A stretch of DNA of 64,000 bases, taken from the NCBI GenBank assembly GCA_008711295.1, contig VUYV01000291.1, positions 943,025-1,007,024 of the forward strand, given 5' to 3'. The DNA comes from Anarhynchus alexandrinus (taxonomy: Eukaryota; Chordata; Aves; Charadriiformes; Charadriidae). Of this stretch, positions 1 to 11,800 are shown one piece after another (positions within the stretch are counted from its first letter, which is position 1; each line of letters opens with the position of its first letter). Below the pieces are notes generated by a model. The model saw only the letters and a list, made by a program, of their open reading frames with translations. It did not search any database and was not told where the DNA came from. The position numbers and the translations under genes are program-made.

Positions 1-3000
1 GGCACAGCAGACAGCTCACATCAAACCATCCTGGTTTCCAGGGGCTGCTGCTCCGGCCCCGGGTCCCTGGGAACACGCGGAGCAAAAGGCCCAGAGAAAG
101 CTGAGGAAATCAGGAAAGTAAGTGTGCTGGAGGTGCAGCAGTGTAATTACAGGCAGAGACACCTATCTGGCTTAAAGACAGAGGTAATTGAACTCAAGTT
201 CATTAAGGGTCTAACACAAGACAGCCAATGGCCTCAAGTGTCAGCACTAAATAGAGAGTAGGAGATCACCTCTTCGGGTCCAATACCGGTTGGTTTTGCA
301 CATCGGGGTCCCAGCAGAGCCGCCTGGGCACAACGGGGAAGGGACGCGAGCGAGAAGGAGCTTTTCCTGCAAACTCCTCTGGAAAGCAGAGGACAGGGAG
401 AGCAGGGAACGCCAGGGGAGCGGCCGAGGCATTGGCAGTGGGGACGCGCAGTCGCAACCCTCCGCCTTCGCTTTGCAGCGACCGGGAGATGCCGCTCTCC
501 GTGGAGCGGCTCCGGCTCCTCACGGCAGCTTTGCGCAGCGCCGCGTCCTGCCTGCAGACAAGTCTTCCTCACATCTCCTACCAACGTCTCCTACCAAGTT
601 CAGTGGCATGCCATAGCAAGGTCTCTCCTCTCCTTTGCAACAGCTGAGGAGTCATTTCTTTAGACACACCGCTTATTTCCACCTTGGAAAGTTTAACTCG
701 TTTGAACCCGTGGTGATTTTTCCCTTGCTCTCCTGCTTTAAGTTTATTCTCTGTTCCAGACTCTTCAAGCAACACTGGGATTAACAAAAGGGGGAGGAAG
801 AAGGGAAGGAGATATTAAGGTTTAAAGGCAATTTATACAACTGGAAACTTGGGAAGAAGGTGGAAATCCAGAACACATGTAATTTTCACACAACGTAACT
901 GGGAAAAATACAAAACCAAGACCTCATGTACATAGATCACAGCAGCATGCTTTGCATGAACGTGCATGCAGTTTGTGCTGCCATCCTGCTCATAGGAGTC
1001 CCTACACAGAGAGACTTCTCAATCCCAACCACCACCGCCTGAAGGGGGAGAAGCCCCGCAAGAAGGAAGGGGAAGGGGGAGAAGCCCCGCAAGAAGGAAG
1101 GGGAAGGGGGAGAAGCCCCGCAAGAAGGAAGGGGAAGGGGGAGAAGCGGCCACTTTCCCAGATGCTATCAAAGCTGTTGGCAAAGTGAGAACCTGCGCCT
1201 CCTTCCTGCAGGAGCTGCTGAAGGAGCAGCAAGCCGTATCCAGCAGCAAGGCCGCCGAGGGCACCAGCTGGACACAAAGCCACGTGCCACCTCTGCCTCG
1301 GTGGCAGTTCATGTCCCAAACCCCAGCGGGAGCCACCCTCGGTGGTGCTGCCTCACAGCAGCGGAGGGACACACACAGTGCTTCAGAAGAGAACAAGCTG
1401 CCTCAGGCACGCGGGGGAACTTGAATTCCTGCCCGGCAAATCATCCCCTTCAAAGGGAACTTTCAGATCAGCATTTATTAATTCTGGAGCGTTATTTTGT
1501 TTCCAAGAAACTTTGTCGGCTGCAACAATAATAAAAAAAAAAATTGCTGGTTTGGCAAAGTTTCTGATTGAGGGGAATTCAAGTGACAGCATGAGTGTTT
1601 TGCTGATAACGGAATCTTATGCTTTTTTTTTTGTTTTATAGCTCCTGCTATTTGCTGCAGAATATTTATGGGATCTGCAAAAAAAAAAATCAAAATCTAT
1701 ACACTCAGCACAGCTCAAACTTCTTTCCCCTGGACGGGTCTTTTCCCAATCAGGAGTTTTGTCCAGATGAAGTACAGATGTTACCTCCAAGAGGTCCAAC
1801 AAAGCGACCCCTCTGCCGCGCACACGTGGGCCAGCTCAGCCCTTCTGCACGGGACCAGAGCTGCCAAGAGACATCAGACGGAGGAGGCAGGAGCTGCACA
1901 AGACCTGCACTCATCCATGTCCGTGAAAACCTGTTAGCGGGGGTGCAACAGCCCCTGCGGGCTGAAGTCAAGGAGGCAGAGGAACCCGCGTCACCTTCCA
2001 AAGGGACCTCAGCTAACCGGGCTGCTGCTGCCCCAGAGCCCCCGGGCTCCCCCCCGCCGGTCGCAGAGCCTCAGCCCAGCGCTGCTCTGCCCAGCACACA
2101 GCAAAGCCTTCACCAAAGACATCTCACCTGGGAAACAGATATGGGATTTTGTTTAGCCGGAGGGACACAAGTTGTCCTGCTCTTACGTAGGAGGCACATA
2201 AAAGCTCACTCAACAGCTCCGTTTCCCTCCTATATTTTAATTTAAATCCAATCAGCATTAGTCCAAATAGATGCTCTCGTATAAGCTCTTTCTAGGCAGC
2301 CTCGCTTATGAGTGTTGTTTTATCTGACTTGAAAGTCTTCTTTTTTTTTTTTTCCCCCTTCTTTAAACACCTTTTGCAGTTATGGCTGGAAGCATAAGGC
2401 AGTTTCCAGCCCTGGCTCTTGCCTCGCTCAGTTTGTCTGATAGATCTTCGGGCAACGCTGCAGATTACTTGGTCGTTGCTAGATCTCACGCTGCCGCCTC
2501 TGAAAGAGAGCGTGCTGACAGACAGCGATGGCTGTAGGTCAGAGCAGGCGGCCGGCGAGCGCTGTGGCGCGTCTGTGGAGGACGCAGGACCAGCAAGCCT
2601 GGAGTATTTATCAGGCTGCAGGAGAGCTGACTCGCCTGCTAAACAGGGTGGGTTGGGTTTTTTTTTTTCTCCTCCATTCAGATGAGGAGGGAGTAAGACT
2701 CTCATTCCGCTATTTGCTGGAAAGGAACAGCTTTCCAGTCGAGCGCTAGCAGCCCTGCCTGAATTACCGCTGTCCTGACAGCCAGGATATATTGCCTTAC
2801 TACTCTTTTTTAAGAACAAAATTCATGGATTTGCAGCTACAACCCCTACCATTAATCATCTAGGTCCAGAGATTTGACTTTTGTGCATCTCCAGCAGAGC
2901 CCTTTGATATGCAAAAGATGCCTCAACCCCCAGGGGATGGCTCTGAGGTGGGGGTTCAAGAGCACAGAACAGGACCACGTTTGCATTTAGGCAGAGGACC

Positions 3001-5650
3001 ACAGTACGAGTGGGGGGGCACTGTCGAGGGCCTGGACACCGTCTGATCCCTGCCCTCCTGAAGGACACGCACACGCTGGAGATGTAGAAGTCTCCAACTC
3101 CATTGGGAGTTGCAGCCCACACGCACAAGGTGAGGATACGCTGCCGAACTGCTCAGGCCCACGTTTGCCAGGTAGAAGCATCCCAGGTACACACGGACAG
3201 GGCACTGCTCAGAAGTTGTGATGGATCTGCCGTCATTACCGAGCACAGCTGGTTTCTTGCATTTCTCAGTTAAGCTCATCAATCCATAGAGAGGCCATTA
3301 CTGTTATTGATGTGCCTCAGACCCCAGGGGTCCTCCCACTTCCAAACCCAAGAGCTTTAAAGTCATGAATTAAGCCTAAGAGTCATTATTAAAAGAGCTC
3401 CAACCATTGCATTATTTTCATCTGCCATCTGTTTAAATGCTTTAGGCTATACTTAGCTCAAGGTTTCTCTCCACGAGAGCTAGAAATGTACTTGCTCTTA
3501 ATGAAAAAAAGTCCGATTGTCCTGGAGTTATGCAGTGATTTGAATTGAAGTTTTCATTATTGCAATATCTGCAGTAAAGGCAAAATGCTGCAGCGCTCCC
3601 AGCTTGTCGTCAAGAACGCCTTGCTCAAAGTGGGGAAGGGTGAAAACGCAGCATCTGGCCAGAGCTCATCTCACATCATTGTTCCCACACACCTGCGGAA
3701 GACAGAGGTGACACCGTACCACAGTTCACAGCAACACAGTGTTTTTCTTTGGATTAGGTTTCCCATCTTCCGTGTTCCTCTGCACTCATCTTTGATTTTA
3801 AATCACTAGAGCAAGAGGAATGTGGTTTACCTTAACTTTTCCACTCGGATTTGTTCTCAAGCTCCTAAAAGTGAATTGGAAAGCAGACCACGGCTTGAAT
3901 TTTCTGATCTGCTCTGGTGGATCCACACCACTCCTCCCAGAAAACAGCCTTCGTTCACCTGCTCTCACCAAGAGCAACATTAATGGTAACAAATGTGGGG
4001 AAGAGAAGAGGATATTTGCCCTCAACAATACGGCTTTTTACATTTTGCGTTTTCCTCTTTACAGCTCCCATTTCCCCCAAGTCCTAAAGAGGAACAGAGC
4101 TCAACTACAGCTGATTAAAAGATGTTCCCTTCAGCAGTTACAGTATCTGAGGTCCATAGACTCCAGCCAGAAATAGGCCGTTTAGATTTTAATTACTTCT
4201 GCTAATTCACAAAGCAGAAAGCACGTGGTTACAAATTAGGACCCGGTGCTCCTTGAAGTCAGTGAAAAAGTGTCAGCAAGTTCAGACTTGGCCTTGCAAA
4301 GGAAAAAAATCTTCTCTTTCTTTAAGAACAGCCTTAATTTCTATATTCAGTAGGAATCCAAGAAGAATCCGGTATGTTTTTCAATCTGGGCAGCGCTTCG
4401 GTTTATTTTCCGCTTTATAAAATAATCCTATTGGAAACATCTCTGTGCATACATTCAGTAACTCTATTTCAACAGAAGAAGAAGCCCTACCCAATACCGC
4501 AGATAGCTTTAACAAATATTGAAAGGATTGCTCTACAAATACCGCCGCCCTGCACAGCTCTGGAACCGAGAACAGCAGCTGGAAGGTGGATGCATCATCC
4601 CCATACACAAAGCACCCCACTCTCACTATGCAATAATCCCCTCTATATGGGTACCAGCCCGGTCAATAGTAATAGAGAGCAGGTTTATAGCAAGAAAGCA
4701 AGAAAATAGCGAGGAACTCGTGCATTCGCATCGCCAGTAAGGTAATTGCTCCGTTAAGGAATGAGACCGTCCACTGAAGTCAATGGAAAGGGTCTTTATT
4801 TGTCAATGAGAGCCCACAAAAATAGCTGTGCCCTGTACTGTGCTCTGAGCAGCTCCAGCTCACGTCATTTGACTTTGGAAGTCGTGCGCAGATGCGGACA
4901 TCTGAGAGTCTTCACGTCATTGATGAGGACCGGGCACTCTGCGTAGCCTACGCTGCACTTTTGGGTGGGAAGATGCACAAAGCCTGAAAGCAATAAGTCA
5001 AGTCCCTAAATAAACCCTTAGTTTATTTGCAGATTCAATACACACCTGCCCTGGCCGAATCAATCAGTACTTCCCGCTGCCGACACCATGGTCTCCTTTC
5101 TGGAGAGGACCGAATGCTCTAAAGCAGCCGTGTCGCTCACAAGGGCACTAACAATTCCTTTAATAAGGAATTTTTAAACCACCCACCACATTCAGCCATT
5201 CCGGTCTTCGGTGCTCATCTGCCGCTTTACCGAGGCCCTTTGTTAAGGCACAACGTGACCGACTGGAAGCTCTCCAGGGTAAGCCAATTTTCACAGAATA
5301 TGGCTTTAACAAATTCTACGTAGCCAACTGGAAAATTAAGAACCGTCTCTTTTTCTCTGGGATTTATTAAGGTTGAAGTGGTCTTTATAAGTGTCTTCTC
5401 AACATGCCGGTGCGATCAAATCAATTGAAGTTAAATTAAGGGTTTGATCAGATTTTCTGTCACAGGAATTGACCTGATGATTAGAGACGATGCTCTGTGT
5501 GTTACTTCATCCAGTGCAAGAAAAAAACCCAACTGTAGCGTGCTATACATGGTCAGTTTTGGGTGCTTGAGGCAACCTGACCCATTAAGCATCACTCGGT
5601 CCTCCTGTTGGCTAACAGTGACTGTACAACGTGTTTGCATGTTTGCTTTT
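1..5650. other. Intergenic, no recognised gene
   Basis: No open frame here resembles a protein family I know, and no run of exons with matched splice phases was found. A GC-rich patch lies at about 320-560 and a tandem repeat at 1041-1147. A T-run sits at about 2340-2354. The rest is unremarkable unique sequence of moderate GC. It lies beyond the 3' end of WDR93, where mammals carry MESP1 and MESP2. No bHLH reading frame is visible. Confidence 0.6.
1041..1147. repeat. 31-bp tandem repeat, about 3.2 copies
   Basis: Three essentially identical 31-bp units start at 1049, 1080 and 1111, followed by a partial unit at 1142. The unit is purine-rich on the plus strand, beginning AGAAGCCCCGCAAGAAGG and ending in an AAGGGGGAA-like block. 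Near-perfect identity suggests recent expansion and likely copy-number variation. Open frames crossing it are by-products of the repeat. Confidence 0.95.
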
Positions 5651-5806
5651 CACAGAATGGTCAGGGTTGGAAGGGCCCTCTGGAGATCATCTAGTCCAAC
5701 CCCCCCGCCAGAGCAGGGTCACCTACAACAGGTTGCACAGGACGGCGTCCAGGCGGGTTTGGAATGTCTCCAGAGTGGGAGACTCCACCACCTCTCTGGG
5801 CAACCT
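5651..5806 (-). mobile_element. CR1 LINE 3' fragment, diverged
   Basis: The plus strand reads CACAGAATGGTCAGGGTTGG followed by the CR1 3' consensus in reverse complement (gatcatctagtccaac, then ctccaccacctctctgggcaacct), so the element lies on the minus strand. About 155 bp of the 3' end remain. It is clearly more diverged than the copies at 16.96 and 26.83 kb, and the terminal ATTCTATG repeat is reduced to one imperfect unit. Confidence 0.9.
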
Positions 5807-8800
5807 TTCATTTGACTTTGCAGGAGAACTGTCATAGTTATTTAAACTGCTTTGAATTGCACCAGCGTGAAGCGCAGAGGGGCGGGCTGGACCCAAGCAG
5901 CTCCCCGAGGTCGTGACAACACCTCCTCTAAAGCCTTCCTGCCAAGAAACAGAAACACTTTGCGATTTTTTTCTTCTCAAAAAGACAACGGCGCGGTCTC
6001 CGAGCAGTCGTTACAGTAGGAGAACCCAGATCCACCTTCACACATTCAAATTCCCACGTCGGGTAACCGCCCGCATCCCAAGCAGGTAGGGCAGAGGCTG
6101 CCAAGCCCACACCAACCTCCCCTCCAGAGACCTGGAGGGTCTGTAGAAATACCCCCAACGTCACCACGGAGGCGTCTTCCCATCACCTGCAGAGTAATCC
6201 TTCAATCTCGTACCGTGGAGGGCAGACAGACACTAACCTAAGCAAGCTCTGGCTTCCCATCGAGGCGTCAGAATTGCCGGACAATATTGACAAATTTGGC
6301 CTGATATCCTTCTCCCTCTCAGTTGCAAGAGGTGCTCCTCCGATGCACAGTACTAACGGCTGCAAGTCTCCCGCGTGCCTACAGAGATCCTGGAACAACC
6401 CGGTGTTCATTTCAGGGAAGTTATTGAAATAGGGACAGGAAAAAAAATACAGCCCACAGGAAAAAGTAGTTTGTATTTGAGCGTAAGGGATAGCTGCTGG
6501 GAAGGTGACCACCTTTGTGTATTCGTTGATAGAACAAGCTGACGATAGGACTGGGCCACAGGAGAGGCTAATGAGTTTCTGCAATTATTACGGAAGGTCT
6601 GCTGAGGAGAAGCAGAGATTAGCACCACTGCTCAGGCAGCAGTGGGGGATCTGAAAAACAGGACAAGCCCAGGCACCCCGATTTGAGAAGGATCTAATTC
6701 AGTCTGGAACAGGTACAAAGAACTGTAGATGTTTAGTTAATATCACAAAAGGAGATTAGAAATAGCTCATTTTGGTTTGCAAATGAAAGACCGGGGGTAC
6801 CATTACACCTTTGACTAGATCAGGCAGACTTCTAGCATCAGACCCTGCCTGTTCTTACACTGCGCGCTGGAGCGATCCCCGTCTCCACCGGGAACATGCA
6901 AGACCAAACAGTTTTGGCACAAGAGGAATTTTGCATGTAATTTCCAGCACAAACTCACCGGTTAGTTAAGTGTCTAAGCGTTAGAGGAGAGCAGGTCTGG
7001 AAAAGCTTTCCCACAGGAGCAGAGGGAGGAGTAGGCATCCCTCACTAAAGGGCATTCATCACGTGGCGAGGGTGACACTGCGTCACAGCGAGCAGCAGCC
7101 CGCTCTGGACTCCATTTGCTCTTGCTTTGACGACAAAGTCCACATCCACATCATTTCATCTTTCCATTGAGGACCATCGTTCCCCCGGGAGTCTGGCCGA
7201 GCAGGGGAGCTTCATCCCAGCAGCACCCGCTTGTGACTTCCCAGAACAGGACTGGGATTCTTCCCTGAGCCACGACACTCAGTTCAACTTTCGGCTGCTT
7301 CCATTTTTCCCTGACCCCACACGGCAGTTTGTGCGGGTACCAAAAGCCCCAGCAGCACCTGCAAAGCTGTTCTTATCTTTTATTCTCCTCATCACTGAAT
7401 ATTTCCACAAAGCAATCGCAAGTTTTTCAGAAGAGGAAAGGGGCAGGGGGTGGGGGAAAGCAAGTTTAATATATTGAAAAATTAAAAATGTAGGGGCAGG
7501 ATAAAACTAATTGAATCTTATGTTAAATTATACAACTGCAGGAACGCCAGTGCAATTTTATCATTCATATTTAGTCTAATAAAACCCTCAGGCCTTTAAT
7601 TTATCTCCACTATGGTACCACCCCGCATCACAACGGGGTTTTGCCGTGGAGCCGGGGTCAGGCTCGCTGTGGAGCGCCACGAGCTGTAAGTACAGCTGAC
7701 GGGTTTCGGCAGCTTCCCCGGTGGGACTGACACCAGGCTGCTCTTTCCTGAGGATAAATCAGAGGGAAGCACCACACCTGAGAGCCCATTTGCTTTCACG
7801 CTCTGTACAGCCCCTTTGCTGCTGGAAGTGGGCACAAAGGCACCCGAAGCCGGGACGGGGGAGTCTCCGCTGGGTTTGTCCCTTCAGCACAGCGTCACCA
7901 ACACACAGCCGTAACTCAGGGCTCGCGCAGTTGCTGCCCTTCAACAGGACAGGAGGAACAGCTTTCCGCTTTCCAACACCCTGGTCCACCCCCTCGCTCC
8001 TTTCCACACGGCATCCGTTCCACCTGCAGCGACACCTCCCTTCAGCTCCCTCATCACCACCTTGGTTTTCCTCCGCAGCGTGCCCCGAGCTCTGGGCACA
8101 CACCCCACACCCCTCACCCGCACCGCAGCTCCGCCGCCCCGGCCACCTCCAACGAGCTCACGGCCATCATTCGGCAACTCCATCACCACCACTCGCCCTC
8201 AGATGGATCCCGACAGCATTGGCTGTGTTGCTATTCCACAGCATCTCCACTTTTTTAAAATGCTCCGAATACAGCTCAGCTAATCACACCCCTTCACCAG
8301 ACCTCCCATCCAGATTGTTTTCGGAGAGCAGGAGGCGGCACCACAGCGCAGAGGAGAGCAGGCAGCACAATACAGGAAAAAAATTTTTGCCAGTAAGATG
8401 CCTCAGCTACCATTATCCTCAGAAGCTAAAACCTTATAAGGCCCCAGAGACACAGATACCTTTAATTTCCCACGCAGCAGAGCAGTGGGTGATGCGGACG
8501 GGAACAGGAGCCCTCGGATCTCACCCAACCTGGCTGGAGCACCATGACATTGCCATGATACAGCTCTTACTGCCCTGTTTAAATCCACGTTGTTATGAAT
8601 CTCCTGCATTTTCTGGGGCAGCAGCCAGCACAGCACAAGGGCAGGTCAAGCTCTGAGATAGTCAGGACTAATACATTAATTTCACCTTTTGGCAACCTGC
8701 ATTTAGACGACCTCCTGTAACTGCTGAAGCATTGCACGGTGTTTAAGCCAGGGGAGCCGGCATCCTCAGGATTTACTGGGCTTCTGCAGCCCATTCCCAC

Positions 8801-11800
8801 ATTGCCTGTGAAAAGGCAGGGCTGTGTACCGAGCAGTCGCCAGCAGCACATCAGAGCCCAGGAGACAGCCCGGCCAGTGCTGGAGCTCGCATGACCTGCA
8901 AGACCTGCTGTGCTTTAGTCCCCAGACCTGTGGGGATATGTGACATATTTGGTGCATCTTCTGGAGTAGGGATTTATTGCGGTTACCCGAGCTCGGCGTG
9001 CCAGCTGATCCCTGTTAGCCCCACGCCCTCTACTCCTTTGATCTCCTGGTTAGCACTGATTGTCCCAAGATGGGAATTCAACATGTTCTGGAAGATCCAT
9101 GTGGATTTCGATTTCACACATCAAGTTGCTCAGTGAAACCTTTCTACTCCATATCTATTTTCCAGCAGGATTCACAGGACCTTGCACTCGGAGTACCGAT
9201 CCCTGCCAGTCACTCGCCCCGCTCACACCCCAAGCTCAGCCTGTGCACCACCAGTAACCCCAAACTGGGCAGGGCATAATTTCCACAGTGCATTTGAAGA
9301 AAATTTCAGCTATAAAACACCAACAAGAAAATCAACAGCCAACTAAACTGTGGCGAAACTGACATGTGGCATCGTTTTGAGGCATTAATTTCCCTTATTG
9401 ATACAAGCTACGCATTCATAAGCAGCTCAGTGCCTCTCCAGCCTCCTGCCAGACCGAATCATTTCAGCCGGAAGATGAGAAACTGCGAAAGTTCAAGGTT
9501 GCCACAACAGCAATCAGGCTTTAGGTCTGGAAATACTATAGACAAGTAAGCAAAATCTCTCTCAGCCTCAGGACATTCGAGATTCAGTTTCATCTCATGA
9601 AGCCAGCCACGCGCGATCCACCGCGGCGCTCAGCAGCATCGCAGGCAGAGCGAGCGCACGCCAATGCCCGCTGGAGGCAGTGACCACCCCCAGGATGGGG
9701 TCCAGGAGAGGTCTGTGGTGGCCTCAGCCCCAAACGGCACAGGAGCACAGCGCTTCAGCACCCAGAGGGTATCCTGGAGAGATCAGTACCGTCTTTGCTG
9801 CTAAGATGCCCTCTAGGCAGTTCTTACCTTGGACGTTTTAACCCGTCCCAGGATGGAAAGGACCACCAGAGCATCTCCCCCAGACTGAGAAAGGCAACGC
9901 TATCCTGCTGCCTCTACGGGGACATCTCGGGCAGCAACCTGTAGAGCTGCACTAAGTAGGTACATATGGTCAGGGACCACCCTCAAAACATAGCAGGTTT
10001 AATTATTTTTGTTCCTGTGCCAGACATATGGCATTTTACCTTTCGCTTAAATGCCAGCAGCTTCTATTCCCATACTGCTCCTACCCAAAACTTGTTCTCT
10101 TTCTCCCCCCTTTAATATTTTAAGCTGCAATGGAACTAGATTTTTTCAAAGGAAAAGTTAGTAGCCAAGCAAATGTGTCTGTGTCATAAGATGAATGATT
10201 ATACAGCTAAAGCAGTGATGCTTTCAGGATTAATCTTACCTAAATGTTTCATTTCTTCATTTTGAATTATGAACCTCTTTTTACATAAATACTGATAGAG
10301 TTTATAGATCATTCCTGAAAGCAAAGTTAGATTAAAAAAAAACCTAGAAAACCATGTGGGAAAGAGGACTTCATTCTTATCTAAAAGACAGTTTTTGCTA
10401 TCTACTGAAGAACCCATGGCAAGATGACATATAGGTCACTTATTTTTGATAGTGTTTTTATTTTGACTAAGAGGGCTATCATAAGTCTTGTGCTACTTTT
10501 TCCATTGTTGGATTAATATAATCAAACGTTTACTTGAGAATAAAACCATTAGGCACTGTCTGTCTGGGACTCGCCGTTCTGCGAGGATTCGGCACTGCAT
10601 GCGCCTCCTGTACTGTGGAATTCATTGAGAGCTGTCGATACACATTTCCTTCAGAAAATTAGAAAGCATAAGAAACCCTGTGGCAGACATGATGCAAGAC
10701 TGATGAGCCGCAATCAGTATAAATTGGCACCTGCAAAGGATAAATTCAATGCACAAGGAAAGGGAAAAATATCTATTATGACTATCGGAAAAAATCCAGG
10801 TGCAACACAAACTTGAGGAAGTCACAAGACTTATTTGCAGCAAGACCTGTTCAGCAACAGGAGCTTGGCAAAAAAACCAAGACATCCCTCTTGCACAGCC
10901 GGTCTCTCCAGCCACCCACCAGCCAGGGCACCATCCCCCTCAGCTGTTAGTTAACACGCAAGAGCTCCTGGAAAGCCCCCAGACAGCACAAGCTGTTGGG
11001 GAGCAGCCTGGGAGACCACGAAGGCAAAACTCTTCCTCCAGTATGGGACGCTTCTGACCTAGGTCTTCCTAAGGCACCTGGTTTGGGGGGTCTCACTAGT
11101 CTCCCACCCTCACCAGTGTTCTGTGTTGTCCGTGTGCTGGCCCCGGTGTCCCAGATGTTCCCCGTCTGTAGTCTGATACGCAGTCTTGCTCCAGCCACCG
11201 GGCAGGACTGCCCGTGCCCCGATTTCTCACAGCTAACTCCCACCTCCTCTGAAGACCACCTTGTCAGACCCTGCAATGACCTGGGGTAGCTCTAGAACTT
11301 GGTGCCTTGCCTTAATAATCCAGCTAATATGGAAAAGCCTCTGCCACGTGCTGCTGGGTGTATCTGGTCCCCAGGTCCTGTCCGTGCTGCTTGCACCAAA
11401 GCCAGATGCTCTAGCCCCAGCTAGGCACCAGCTCAGAGGTTGTTGGAGGGCTAGCTGAAGAGGAAGAAGTGTTAGATCTTCCAGAGGAGCAGTTCTGAGG
11501 AGGTTTCTGCGTGTTGTGCGGGTCCAACAAGATCTATTTTTCTCCTATGGGTTGCTATGTGACCAGGACAGAGACCCAAACTGGACTGGGAATGCTCTAA
11601 CAGACCATGCAGACAAGAAAAGGAGATTCATGTCAAGGACAAGTGGAGCCCAGTGCCACCAGCCATCCCAGCAGGTGACCTAAGCCAAAGTCATGGATTC
11701 CATTTAGATCTCTCTGTTCTTACCACATCTGCACAATCCGGGTAGCAATCTCATCCAACAGCTCTTCCTTAACTAGGAGATAAGTACCGTTAATTACCAG

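Noticed and set aside
7721..8656. 311-codon open frame, plus strand
   Set aside because: Pro/Ser/His-rich, no domain, no splice context, and other frames of the same GC-rich stretch are also open. It is best explained by composition.
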